Of a stretch of 64,000 nt of DNA, positions 1-8,621 are shown in pieces. How positions within the stretch are numbered: the stretch's first letter is position 1; the number at the start of each line of letters is the position of its first letter. The DNA comes from SpSt-600 sp042408195 (lineage in GTDB: Bacteria; Chloroflexota; Anaerolineae; SpSt-600). The notes beneath the pieces were generated by a model. It was given only the letters and a program-made list of their open reading frames with translations, was not told where the DNA came from and did no database searches. The stretch spans positions 1 through 64,000 of the forward strand of contig JBHOQL010000067.1 in NCBI GenBank assembly GCA_042408195.1, read 5' to 3'. The translations under genes and the position numbers were made by a program.

Positions 1-31
1 TATTATCATCCAAGAGGTGGAAACGCGACAT
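1..31 (-). CDS. 5' end of a gene cut by the left window edge
   Basis: An ATG on the minus strand at 31-29 opens a frame of ten codons (MSRFHLLDDN) that leaves the window. A GGAGG Shine-Dalgarno sits at 40-36, four bases before the ATG, and a possible promoter lies further upstream, so a real start is likely. Too little protein is visible to name a function. Confidence 0.35.
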   Translation of the reverse strand, partial: MSRFHLLDDN

Positions 32-47
32 AGTTCCTCCATTAACC

Positions 48-75
48 ATTTTATCCCAAAATTAGGTAACCACAA
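48..75 (-). promoter_or_regulatory. possible promoter for the left-edge gene
   Basis: On the minus strand TTGTGG (75-70) and TAAAAT (53-48) are separated by 16 bp and lie upstream of the GGAGG/ATG at 40-29. The -10 matches consensus at five of six positions, the -35 only weakly. Confidence 0.3.
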
Positions 76-190
76 ATTTAAGAGAGCCGGCAGCAATTCC
101 TGAGCCATGCACCGTAAACACTTTGAAGAAGAATTCGGCCCAAATTGAGTTGTAGTACAGGTCACCCATAGCAGATGTTTCGCAGATCAT
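62..190 (-). pseudogene. 42-residue orphan reading frame, possible gene 3' remnant
   Basis: A short minus-strand frame (MICETSAMGDLYYNS... ending in SLKFVVT) has protein-like composition, with several aromatic residues. It has no visible ribosome binding site and its upstream side runs straight into the C-rich repeat that starts at 206. It could be the tail of a gene truncated when the repeat region formed. I do not recognise a family, and chance is possible for this length. Confidence 0.2.
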
Positions 191-205
191 CGAACTGCTA
201 TATTA

Positions 206-640
206 TGCCCACCCCCGTGGGCCTTGGGTTTGCCAGGGCATAGGGTCCCACTCGTGGGCAGTGGCGGAGGTTTGTCCCTTGCTCCCGTCTTTGTTTTCCT
301 GGGGGGATACCCCCAAGCCCCCCGGGAGGGGGCAAGCCCCCTCCACCCCCAATTTTGTCCACCATTGTGGGCTTCGGGTTTGCTTTGGTTTAGGGTCCCA
401 CTCGTGGGTGGCGGTAAGGGTTGGGCCTTTGCTCCCTTGTTTGTTTTCCGAGGGCACATTCCCCATATCCCCTGGCGGGGGCAAGCTCTCTGCATTCTTT
501 GATTTTGCCCACCCCCGTGGGCCTTGGGTTTGCTTCAGTTGAGGTTCAACTCCTTGGCAAAAGCCATGGTTTGTCGTTCGCCCCTTCCTCGAAGGAGGCA
601 TCCTACCGGAGAGGGGCAAAGCTGCAGTTTCTGTATTCTT
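206..640. repeat. C-rich tandem repeat, three diverged ~150 bp units
   Basis: Three units begin at about 206, 356 and 505. Each starts with a form of TGCCCACCCCCGTGGGC followed by TTGGGTTTGC. Units 1 and 2 continue with the identical TAGGGTCCCACTCGTGGG (241-258 and 391-408), a segment like TTTGTTTTCC, and a G/C-rich inverted stretch. The third unit decays after about 600. All forward and reverse frames here are low-complexity and lack ribosome binding sites, so no protein is called. Related degenerate sequence appears near 8485-8500 and 10540-10870. Confidence 0.7.
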
Positions 641-1026
641 GCTTCCATCCAGTTCGCAGCATATACTAAATTAAGGTTGGTTATAGGTGGCTCTCCCTAA
701 AGAAGGCAGCTTCTTGCCGATATCATTTCTTCCAGCATAAGTGATACCGTTCGTCGACACAAGTGTTCTTATGCTAAAAAAGCTGTGTTTGCGAACAGAG
801 AAAATGATGGAGCTTTGTCTTGGGGTAGCCCGAACTCTCTCTTTTTGAGATACCCCCCGAAATTATAGAATGAGCCCCAGGGATTGGGGTTGGATGGCCC
901 AAACAAAAGCGTGCAATTGTGTCACTACTCCCGCAACAAAACACGGTATTCTAGGTCAGTGCAGCTTTAGTCATATAAATTGGGCAAGAATACAAGATTT
1001 CAAAATGGCTCTGCAGGAGGTAAGGA
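641..1026. other. intergenic stretch without recognised feature
   Basis: No gene, tRNA or convincing terminator was seen. A weak TATAAA at 974-979 lies 48 bp before the accC start but lacks a good -35. The only functional element identified is the AGGAGG at 1015-1020 that sets the start of the next gene. Confidence 0.5.
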
Positions 1027-2385
1027 GTGTTCAGGAAAGTCCTGGTAGCCAACAGAGGCGAAATAGCCTGCAGAGTGATAAGGGCTTGCAAAGAATTGGG
1101 TATAAAGACGGTGGCCATTTACCATGAGATAGAATCTGCTGCAAGGCACGTGAAAATGGCTGACGAAGCATATATGATAGGGGTAAACCCGCTGGATACT
1201 TACCTAAACGCTGAAAATATAGTGAATCTGGCCCTAAAAGTTGGTGCGGATGCCATACATCCGGGATATGGCTTTTTGGCAGAAAATGAGCATTTCGCGA
1301 AACTCTGCGAAGAAAAAGGCATAAACTTTATAGGCCCCCACTGGAAGGTCATAGAGCTTATGGGGGACAAAGTGAAGGCGAAAGAGGTAGTCAAAAAGGC
1401 AGGCCTTCCAACTGTGCCTGGTAGCAATGGCGTTTTGAAAGATGAACGAGAGGCAAAGGAGGTAGCGAAAGAGATAGGGTACCCGGTACTTCTGAAAGCA
1501 TCTGCGGGCGGCGGCGGGAGGGGAATACGAATATGCAGGGACGAAGAAGAGCTCCTTAGAAATTATGAAAGTGCTTACAGCGAGGCCCTCAGAGCTTTCG
1601 GACGCGGGGATCTGTTTCTTGAGAAGTTCATAGAAAATCCCCACCATATAGAGTTTCAAGTGCTCGGAGACAAGTACGGAAACGTTATACATCTGGGAGA
1701 AAGGGATTGTTCCATTCAGAGGAGGAACCAGAAAATCGTGGAAATCGCGCCCTCGCTTTTCCTAACACCAGACAAGAGGGCGTATTACGGCGAGCTTGTA
1801 GCGCGAGCGGCAAAGGAGATAGGCTACTACAGCGCTGGCACTGTAGAGTTTATAGCGGACGAGAACATGAACCTGTATTTCATTGAGATGAATACGCGCA
1901 TTCAAGTTGAACATCCCGTGACGGAGATGATAACAGGAATAGACTTGGTGAGGTGGCAGATACTTATAGCGGCGGGAGAGTCTCTCCCGTATAGGCAGGA
2001 AGACATAAAATTTAACGGCTATTCTATAGAATGCAGAATAAACGCGGAAGACCCTAAGAGGAAATTCGCCCCCAACATAGGAACTGTAGAGGGATACTAT
2101 GCTCCCGGCGGCTTCGGCATAAGAGTAGAACATGCAGTCTCAGCAGGTTCCAGGATAACCCACTATTACGATTCCCTGATAGCTAAGCTGATAGTGTGGG
2201 CGCCGCAGTGGGAGATGGCTGTTGCCAAAATGAAGGCAGCTTTGGAGACTTATGAGATAACCGGAATAAGGACCACTATACCTCTGCTCATAAAGATTAT
2301 GGAAGACCCGGACTTCATAGCGGGCAAATTTAACACTGGCTACCTTGAAACTCACCCGCACTTGTTTGAATACGAAGAAAAATAG
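1027..2385 (+). CDS. accC: biotin carboxylase (AccC/PycA-type ATP-grasp subunit)
   Basis: This enzyme carboxylates biotin on a carrier protein using ATP and bicarbonate, as the first half-reaction of acetyl-CoA or pyruvate carboxylase. The 452 residues are the normal length. Visible are the N-terminal LVANRGEIACR motif, the ATP-grasp glycine loop GGGGRGIR (161-168), ERDCSIQRR (225-233), and the catalytic EMNTR set with Glu287, Asn289 and Arg291. The start is a GTG at 1027, chosen because AGGAGG (1015-1020) precedes it and the protein begins at the conserved position. The C-terminus resembles PycA as much as AccC. No biotin carrier or carboxyltransferase gene is adjacent. Codon use is rich in ATA and AGA/AGG, unlike thyX next door, which suggests transfer. 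Confidence 0.9.
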   Translation: MFRKVLVANRGEIACRVIRACKELGIKTVAIYHEIESAARHVKMADEAYMIGVNPLDTYLNAENIVNLALKVGADAIHPGYGFLAENEHFAKLCEEKGINFIGPHWKVIELMGDKVKAKEVVKKAGLPTVPGSNGVLKDEREAKEVAKEIGYPVLLKASAGGGGRGIRICRDEEELLRNYESAYSEALRAFGRGDLFLEKFIENPHHIEFQVLGDKYGNVIHLGERDCSIQRRNQKIVEIAPSLFLTPDKRAYYGELVARAAKEIGYYSAGTVEFIADENMNLYFIEMNTRIQVEHPVTEMITGIDLVRWQILIAAGESLPYRQEDIKFNGYSIECRINAEDPKRKFAPNIGTVEGYYAPGGFGIRVEHAVSAGSRITHYYDSLIAKLIVWAPQWEMAVAKMKAALETYEITGIRTTIPLLIKIMEDPDFIAGKFNTGYLETHPHLFEYEEK

Positions 2386-2540
2386 CGCTGCGGAAGCTCT
2401 TACTGTATAGGCACACTCTCTCCTGGAAGAGGAAATGAGGCCTACGATATTCCACCGAGCTGTGGGTTACAGTCACGTCGCACCTTCTGCCTTTGGGTCT
2501 CCGGGGAAAAAGAGGTATGATTCTTTTCTGGAGGTAGAAC

Positions 2541-3194
2541 ATGCAGGTTGAGCTTATCGCCATTACCCACTATCTGAGGGGCGATGGAAGCCCTGAAGCG
2601 TTACTAGAGCATGCCGGTCGGGTGTGTTACCGCAGCGAGAGCAAAGGGGATCCGGCCTCCTTCCTACGGGCTCGGATCCGCGAGGGGCACGAAAGCATAA
2701 TTGAACATGCTTCGGCCACTTTTGAGATAAGTGGTATCTCCCGGGCCTGCAGCCATCAGCTCGTCCGCCATCGGATAGCCTCTTACTCTCAGGAGAGTCA
2801 ACGTTATGTTTCTATGGACGACCCCGAGTGGGTTCTGCCTGCTTCAATTGCTAATGACGAGGAGGCCAGGAAGATATGGGAAGAGTTCGCGGAGAAAGTG
2901 AAGGAAACTTATCGCTTACTGCGGGCTCGGGGCATCCCAAAAGAGGATGCGCGCTTCGTTCTGCCCAATGCTACCGCCACCCGCATTGTGGTCACGATGA
3001 ATTTCCGGGAACTGCGCCACTTCTTCCGGGTGCGCATCTCACCGCAGGCTCAATGGGAAATCAGAGAACTTGCTGTCAGGATGCTGGAAATCATCTATCC
3101 CTATGCACCAGCTGTCTTCGGAGACCTTCGCGACGAACTCCGTCAGAAATATCCTCAATTCTTTGCATGTGTGGATTTGGGAAGCTCAATCTGA
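2541..3194 (+). CDS. thyX: FAD-dependent thymidylate synthase ThyX
   Basis: ThyX makes dTMP from dUMP using methylene-tetrahydrofolate as carbon donor and NAD(P)H via FAD. It is unrelated to ThyA. The 217-residue protein carries the signature RHRIASYSQESQRY (76-89), with the RHR flavin/dUMP contacts and Ser86, in the variant having SQE where many homologues have NE. The ATG follows GGAGG by seven bases. The stop codon overlaps the end of the convergent gene at 3186 by nine bases. No ThyA or folate gene is nearby, so it is probably a single-gene unit. Confidence 0.93.
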   Translation: MQVELIAITHYLRGDGSPEALLEHAGRVCYRSESKGDPASFLRARIREGHESIIEHASATFEISGISRACSHQLVRHRIASYSQESQRYVSMDDPEWVLPASIANDEEARKIWEEFAEKVKETYRLLRARGIPKEDARFVLPNATATRIVVTMNFRELRHFFRVRISPQAQWEIRELAVRMLEIIYPYAPAVFGDLRDELRQKYPQFFACVDLGSSI

Positions 3195-4892
3195 AGAGCT
3201 TTGGGGGCTTTCCTTTCTCAGGAAGTACCCGGCGCGGCGCAGGATCTCCTCCAATTTGGGGATGTCCTTCTCCTCTACAACTGCCATCGTAGGGGATAAG
3301 AGAGTTTTGGTTAACTCTTTGAACTCGGGTTCCTCCCGGAATTTCTCCATAATCCAAGGATCAGGAGCTTCCAGCACGGTAACCGATCGCAGAGTGAAAG
3401 TTTTGTGGAGTTTTGACCATCGCTTGAGGGCCTGAACTACCACTGAAGGCAGTCGTTCTCCGGTGGCTCTGCGGAGAAATTTAAGGATCATCTCCACCGT
3501 GATGCCGCGTCGAAGGGCTTCCTGAAGGGAGGAACGGGTTATGAGGTAGAGGTGAGCCTGTTCGGTGGAACCGGTCCACAAGGAAAACCTCTCCACTTGG
3601 AAACGATAATAGAGGCTGGCTTCTCTAGGCACCAAGATGGTGAAGTCCTGCCTTATCATTATGGGCTCTTCCGGATGGGCTCGGATCGGGGCTTGGCTCA
3701 AGATAGCTTCCCCCCAGGGGGAAAGGCGGAAAGAGAAGAGCTCGCCTCTTTCGTCTGTTCCAAGCTCCAGAACGCCAAGCCAGTAAAGAGGGCCTGTTAT
3801 GAGGAAACGGATAAGAGCTCCCTCAACCCTGTCCCAGTGCTCAAAACCCATCAGGTATTTCCCGGTAGCTCTGTCGCGGATGTACCAGGAATTGTAATTT
3901 CCATCGGGGCGTTGGAAATCGGGCTCTTGTTCTTTTATGAAATTGACAAAAGAGTCCAGTGATAGCCACTGGTTCCGCGGGCAGCGGGCGAGGAAAGATA
4001 TTATGCGCCTGCGGGCCAAGCGGGGGTCATTGCGGTGCCCGGTATCCTCCCAGACCAAATCCGGCAGAAGTTGGAGTTCGTTCCAGGAACTGCTTTCAAG
4101 CCATGCCTGCCAAAGGCTTATTAACCTTTCGGGAGGCGGAGCTTTGAGCCATGGACGCAATTTTTCCGGAAAGGGTCTTACTTTCCCTGCCTCCAGAGTG
4201 ACTAGGCCGAGAACATTAGCAGTATGTTGGACCAAAGAGAAAAAGACTTCGCCCCATGCCGGAGGCCATGCTCCTCTTTCTTTGATAAAGCTTGCTATAG
4301 CCTCAGCGGTTTCAGGAGGAAGGGCGCCTTCAGGAGTAGCTGTGGCCGGATTTTTTTGAAGGTAAACAAGGTAAAGGAAAAGAGCTTCAGCCAAATAATG
4401 GCTATAAGGCAATTGACGAACGGGAATGAGCGATGTTGGGGCTTGGGTTTTTTCCATCGGCGGAGCTGGAATCAAGGCTTTGAGATCCGGAGGGATGTAA
4501 ATCATTTCAACAGGGCCTGTTTCAGTGAGCTCAAAAGTCTTGAAGATGAGACCGAGGAACCACAACCTTTCGGCCGGACCTGCGGGATTCTCCCAGGGTT
4601 TTTCCCTCAACAGTTTTGCAGGCCCAAAGGGCCTTATGGGGCCGTAGCGGCGAGTGAAAGAGGATAAAGGAACTTTCCCTCCCCAGTGGATTAGGTTATT
4701 AAGAGCTTCGCGCTCTTCCGGGGTAAGGCGAATCAGAACTCTGTTCAGGGCTTCGGGATCTTTCATCAGGGCCTCAAGGCGCTTCACAAACTCTTGCCAT
4801 CCTTCTGGCCCTGGACTCAGTCCCCACTGCTGGGCTATGGTTTCCACCATTATTGCTTCATGGTCAAGGAGGCTTTCTCTCAGCCTTTTCAT
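3186..4892 (-). CDS. helicase-associated (XPB/Ssl2 N-terminal-like) domain protein, no motor
   Basis: A 568-residue protein resembling the helicase C-terminal-associated domain family (PF13625). The recognisable block is near residues 400-540, with an IRQDFTILVP strand motif, a following beta-alpha unit and a C-terminal KDIPKLEEILRRAGYF segment. The first ~130 residues look like a repeated winged-helix region (LTPEEREALNNLIHWGG). No Walker A, DEAD box or other ATPase motif is present, so it is not a helicase itself. In other genomes such proteins accompany WYL or XPB-like proteins, but none is here. Its ATG overlaps the stop of the upstream DRTGG gene (ATGA), so it is the third gene of the unit starting at 8072. 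Molecular role unknown. Confidence 0.65.
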   Translation of the reverse strand: MKRLRESLLDHEAIMVETIAQQWGLSPGPEGWQEFVKRLEALMKDPEALNRVLIRLTPEEREALNNLIHWGGKVPLSSFTRRYGPIRPFGPAKLLREKPWENPAGPAERLWFLGLIFKTFELTETGPVEMIYIPPDLKALIPAPPMEKTQAPTSLIPVRQLPYSHYLAEALFLYLVYLQKNPATATPEGALPPETAEAIASFIKERGAWPPAWGEVFFSLVQHTANVLGLVTLEAGKVRPFPEKLRPWLKAPPPERLISLWQAWLESSSWNELQLLPDLVWEDTGHRNDPRLARRRIISFLARCPRNQWLSLDSFVNFIKEQEPDFQRPDGNYNSWYIRDRATGKYLMGFEHWDRVEGALIRFLITGPLYWLGVLELGTDERGELFSFRLSPWGEAILSQAPIRAHPEEPIMIRQDFTILVPREASLYYRFQVERFSLWTGSTEQAHLYLITRSSLQEALRRGITVEMILKFLRRATGERLPSVVVQALKRWSKLHKTFTLRSVTVLEAPDPWIMEKFREEPEFKELTKTLLSPTMAVVEEKDIPKLEEILRRAGYFLRKESPQSSSD

Positions 4893-5956
4893 ACCCCCAG
4901 AGAAGAACGCAGGAGGGGGAAATTGAAACGTTCATTGAGGAGTTCTTCGAAGCGAGCTACTTTTTTCTCCTGAGAGAAACGGCTGCGACCAAAGTAATTC
5001 TCCACAAGTTCTACGCTGGTAAAAGTATCGTGGCGGACTAGAATCATAGGGACTCCAACTTCCTCAGCCCTGCTCAGAATTATCGGACTGGGGCGGACAT
5101 TGCCGGTGAGGACCACGCATTTGGTGGAAGTCTCCAGCGCAGCAAGCTGGATGTCCGGCCTATCCCCGCCCGTTATCACTACTTTGTTGGGCCTGCGGCG
5201 GAAGTAAGAAAGAGCCAAATCTACGTTCATAGCCCCTACCATCACGTACTCCACGAGTTCATCAGTCCTGTCGGGACAGCAGAGGATTTCCCCGTCCAGG
5301 ACTTCTATCAGTTCCTTAACCGTTATTGAAGCCAAGATCCTCTCGTGAGGTAGGATTCCAAACACTTTCACTCCTCGGGCTTCTAGGTAATGGCGGATCA
5401 CTTCTTCCACGTATTGCATCCTGGGTTTTGGCACCATGTTGATTACAATCCCTAGGAGTCTATCCTCCAGGCGTTCCTTTACTGCGAGGGCATCATCCAC
5501 TAATTCCAGGTCCGATTTGTATTTTATGACCACCAGAGCTGGAACGTTCAAGAGCTTGGTAATTCTGGGCGCTGAAAGGCCAGCGATGTGACCTTCTCGC
5601 AGGGTGCCGGCTCCTTCCAGCAAGATCAGATCCCTATCCATTGCACAATGGAAGCAGACTTTTTTAAGCTTTTCTTCAAAGTTTTCTTCCAATTTTCCGG
5701 TCAGGATGGCCTCTACGACGTTAGGGGTAAGGGCAGCGGGGATCAGTTCGGAAAAAGGCTGGGGCAATTTGAAGTGGCGTTTGAAGAAGAGGACATCCTC
5801 GTCAATAAGTTCACCGTTTTCCTGACGGATGGAAGTGCTTACAGGTTTAAAGTACCCAACAGATAGGCCCTCCTGCATGAACTTGTTTCCTATTCCGAAG
5901 CAAAGAGAGCTTTTGCCGGAAAACTTTTCAACGGACGAAATGTAAAGCATTGCCAT
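4889..5956 (-). CDS. BioD-like P-loop / DRTGG-domain protein (phosphotransacetylase-family N-domain)
   Basis: This 355-residue protein matches the architecture of the non-catalytic N-terminal part of long phosphotransacetylases: a dethiobiotin-synthetase-like P-loop domain (EKFSGKSSL at about 10-18, followed by GYFKPVS) and a DRTGG domain (roughly 215-320, including VGAMNVDLALSYF and KVVITGGDRPD). The acetyltransferase domain itself is absent. It lies 22 bp downstream of the ADP-forming acetate-CoA ligase and is translationally coupled to the following gene. A regulatory or nucleotide-sensing role in acetyl-CoA/acetate metabolism is a reasonable inference from this placement, not demonstrated. 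Confidence 0.8.
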   Translation of the reverse strand: MAMLYISSVEKFSGKSSLCFGIGNKFMQEGLSVGYFKPVSTSIRQENGELIDEDVLFFKRHFKLPQPFSELIPAALTPNVVEAILTGKLEENFEEKLKKVCFHCAMDRDLILLEGAGTLREGHIAGLSAPRITKLLNVPALVVIKYKSDLELVDDALAVKERLEDRLLGIVINMVPKPRMQYVEEVIRHYLEARGVKVFGILPHERILASITVKELIEVLDGEILCCPDRTDELVEYVMVGAMNVDLALSYFRRRPNKVVITGGDRPDIQLAALETSTKCVVLTGNVRPSPIILSRAEEVGVPMILVRHDTFTSVELVENYFGRSRFSQEKKVARFEELLNERFNFPLLRSSLGV

Positions 5957-5978
5957 TTCATTCCCTCCTCACTTGGTT

Positions 5979-8072
5979 TCAGGGGCTGAGAGCAATCCTC
6001 ATGTCTACAGCCATGGCTCCTTTCCCCTCTTCCAGGACCATTAGCGGATTTATGTCCATCTCCACGATTTCAGGGAAATCCACCACCAGCCTGGCAACTC
6101 TCAGTATTACATCCACGACAGCTCCGATGTCCCTAGGGGGTTCTCCTCTTACCCCCTTCAGGAGCTGGATGGACTTGATCTCATTAAGCATTTCTTCAGC
6201 TTCTTCTCTGGAGATGGGGGCGATTCTGAAGGATACATCCTTGAGAATTTCTACGTAAATGCCACCCAGCCCGAACATAATCAGGGGGCCAAATTGTGGA
6301 TCCCTGCTCATTCCCACTATTACTTCTTTGCCTCCCCTGACCATTTGCTGAACCTGGCAGCCCCATATGGTGGCATCAGGCATATAACGAGTAGCCCTGT
6401 AGATCAGGAGGTCAAAAGTATCCCGGACTTCAGAGGGACTCTGAATGTTGAGCTTTACTCCACCGATGTCTGTCTTATGGACGATATCAGGGGAAGCTAT
6501 TTTCATAGCCACGGGGTAACCAATTTCTTCAGCTATAGCAACGGCCTCATCAGGGGTGCGGGCGAGAGCTGTACGGGGACCTTTTATCCCGCATGCTTCA
6601 AGGATAGCTCTGGCTTCAGCATCAACAAGAAGGAGGCGTCCTTCGTTCCTGGCCTGCGCTATGCTCTTCCTTATGGTATCCACATCAAAACTAAAAGAAG
6701 GATATTCAGGAAGCGGCTTCGTAAGCCATTCCCTGTACTCTAACATAGCCCTGAACACGGCCACAGCCCTTTCGGGGACTTCATAGTTAGGGATACGGTA
6801 CTCCCGGAGGATGCGGACCCCTTTCTCGGTGGTGGCACGCCCCATGAAGGAAGCCAAGACAGGCTTAGAATAGCGGGAAGCTATCCTGCCCACAGCCTCG
6901 GCTGTTTCTTCCACTTGGGTCATCACTTGGGGAGTGAGGATGACCAGTACTCCACCTACGTTTTGGTCCCTGAGGAGAGCTTCCAAAGCCAGAGCATAGC
7001 GGTCAGCCAAGGCATCTCCCAACACATCTACAGGATTGAGGACGCTTGCAGCCGGCGGAAGGTGCTCTCTCAAGAAAGCCATCGTCTCAGGGGAGAGACT
7101 TGCAATCCCAAGTCCGGCCCGCTCGCAGGCATCAACGGCCATTATACCGGGACCGCCGGCATTGGTAATTATAGCTACAGCGTTCTTCTCCAACAATGGC
7201 TGCCGGGCAAAACCCACAGCGAGATCAAACAGGTCCTGCACCGAGCTCGCCCTTATTATCCCTGATTGCTTGAAGGCAGCTTCGTAAGCCCTCTCCGAAC
7301 CCGCCAAAGTTCCAGTATGGGATGAAACAGCTCTGGCACCTGCCCCTGTAGTACCAGCTTTTATAGCAATTATAGGCTTGGAACGGGTAACCCTTCGGGC
7401 CGTTTCCAAGAAGCGAACTCCGTTTGATACCCCCTCAAGGTAGGCTACTATAACCTTTGTGTTGGGATCCTCTTCCCAGAGTTCCAGGAAATCCACCTCG
7501 TTGAGGTCAGCCTTGTTCCCTAAGCTCACGAACCGGGAAAAGCCTATTCCCTCCACAAGGGACATGTCCAGCACCGATGTGCAGAGCGCTCCCGACTGGG
7601 ACATGAAGGCAATGGAACCAGGCAAAGCCATGGAAGCAGCAAAAGAAGCATTGAGGGGGATTACAGTGTCAATGAGGCCCAGAACATTGGGACCAAGGAC
7701 CCGGAACCCGTACTGGCGAGCTATTTCCACAAGCTTCTTTTCCCTTTCCGAGCCCTCTTTCCCCACTTCTTTGAACCCGGCAGAGATGACTATGAGACCT
7801 TTAACCCCTTTCTTCCCGCATTCCTCTGCAACCTGCAGGACAAGGTGGGCAGGTATCACAATGACTGCCAAGTCCACTTCATCGGGCACGGAGAGGATGG
7901 AAGGATAACACTTGAAGCCCATTATTTCGTCAGCATTGGGGTTTATGGGGTAAACTTTGCCTTTAAAGCCTGATTTTATAATATTAGAAAGTACTCCATA
8001 ACCAAGCTTTGTAGGGTCTCTGGAAGCACCTATAACGGCCACAGACCTTGGGGCGATAAAAGCCTCCAGCAT
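5979..8072 (-). CDS. acetate-CoA ligase (ADP-forming), fused alpha-beta
   Basis: The enzyme interconverts acetyl-CoA (or another acyl-CoA) + ADP + phosphate with the acid + ATP + CoA, a fermentative ATP-yielding step typical of archaea and several anaerobic bacteria. The 697 residues contain an N-terminal CoA-binding Rossmann domain (SVAVIGASRDPTKLGYGV), two succinyl-CoA-synthetase-like domains with the phosphorylated His in VSSHTGTLAG (about 254), and a C-terminal ATP-grasp domain (YPVAMKIASPDIVHKTDIGGV region). Alpha and beta parts are fused in one chain. ATG at 8072 follows AAAGGAG. It is the first gene of the trio 8072-3186, read from the promoter at 8130-8102. Substrate range cannot be read from sequence. 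Confidence 0.9.
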   Translation of the reverse strand: MLEAFIAPRSVAVIGASRDPTKLGYGVLSNIIKSGFKGKVYPINPNADEIMGFKCYPSILSVPDEVDLAVIVIPAHLVLQVAEECGKKGVKGLIVISAGFKEVGKEGSEREKKLVEIARQYGFRVLGPNVLGLIDTVIPLNASFAASMALPGSIAFMSQSGALCTSVLDMSLVEGIGFSRFVSLGNKADLNEVDFLELWEEDPNTKVIVAYLEGVSNGVRFLETARRVTRSKPIIAIKAGTTGAGARAVSSHTGTLAGSERAYEAAFKQSGIIRASSVQDLFDLAVGFARQPLLEKNAVAIITNAGGPGIMAVDACERAGLGIASLSPETMAFLREHLPPAASVLNPVDVLGDALADRYALALEALLRDQNVGGVLVILTPQVMTQVEETAEAVGRIASRYSKPVLASFMGRATTEKGVRILREYRIPNYEVPERAVAVFRAMLEYREWLTKPLPEYPSFSFDVDTIRKSIAQARNEGRLLLVDAEARAILEACGIKGPRTALARTPDEAVAIAEEIGYPVAMKIASPDIVHKTDIGGVKLNIQSPSEVRDTFDLLIYRATRYMPDATIWGCQVQQMVRGGKEVIVGMSRDPQFGPLIMFGLGGIYVEILKDVSFRIAPISREEAEEMLNEIKSIQLLKGVRGEPPRDIGAVVDVILRVARLVVDFPEIVEMDINPLMVLEEGKGAMAVDMRIALSP

Positions 8073-8101
8073 GCCAATGCTCCTTTGGTTATTTGTGTTT
8101 G

Positions 8102-8130
8102 ATTATACATTGCAGATAAAAAGCTTGCAA
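8102..8130 (-). promoter_or_regulatory. sigma-70-type promoter of the ADP-forming ligase operon
   Basis: On the minus strand TTGCAA (8130-8125) and TATAAT (8107-8102) are spaced by exactly 17 bp, with the ligase ATG 30 bp below the -10. The -10 is full consensus and the -35 matches four of six. Confidence 0.7.
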
Positions 8131-8551
8131 ACGAGCTTTCGGTCATCTGCTGTCGGATCTTCTTCTGGCGCGCGGAATGTTGGGCAGCCTGAAAAGGAGT
8201 ATATTACGAGCGGGCTAACGCGTTGCCGGGCTCCGTACTGGAACCGAAATCGCAGGAAGGCTTTTCAGCCTTTCACCAGGTTGGTGGGTTAGAGGCCAGT
8301 CCCCCCGTTTTTGCTTTCCTTAGCCCATGGTTCACCTTGGGTAATATTCCTCTTGCTGACGGGTTGTGGTAGGTAACAACTCGCTTTCGTTCTGGTCTTT
8401 CCTAAGGATAGCTCTCGAGCCTGGGAGAGGATCTGTTTCCTCTACCCGCTACTTTTCCTAGTCCGTATTGGTTGTTGGCCCTATTCGTGGGCGAACTACA
8501 AGAGAGAGGCTTCCCACATGCTTGGGGCCTAAATAGATGAGCCGCGTGGAT
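8131..8551. other. 421 bp intergenic region between divergent operons
   Basis: Apart from the two flanking promoters no gene or RNA was recognised. GGCCCTATTCGTGGGC at 8484-8499 matches the core of the left-end repeat (GGTCCCACTCGTGGGC) at 13 of 16 positions, hinting that this is another decayed copy of the same family. Confidence 0.4.
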
Positions 8552-8580
8552 TTGGCTCTATTCCGAAATTGTGCTATAAT
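8552..8580 (+). promoter_or_regulatory. sigma-70-type promoter of the pdp-yfcE unit
   Basis: TTGGCT (8552-8557) and a consensus TATAAT (8575-8580) are separated by 17 bp. Transcription would start near 8587, giving a leader of about 35 bases before the ATG at 8622. Confidence 0.75.
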
Positions 8581-8621
8581 TTTGTTAATTAAATAGCCAA
8601 TAAACCCCAAGGAGAGGATTT

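Noticed and set aside
206..640. CRISPR array
   Set aside because: Units are about 150 bp, diverged throughout, and lack short constant repeats with unique spacers.
187..669. Several overlapping frames in the left repeat
   Set aside because: They are Pro/Gly-rich readings of a C-rich DNA repeat in multiple frames and strands, without ribosome binding sites.
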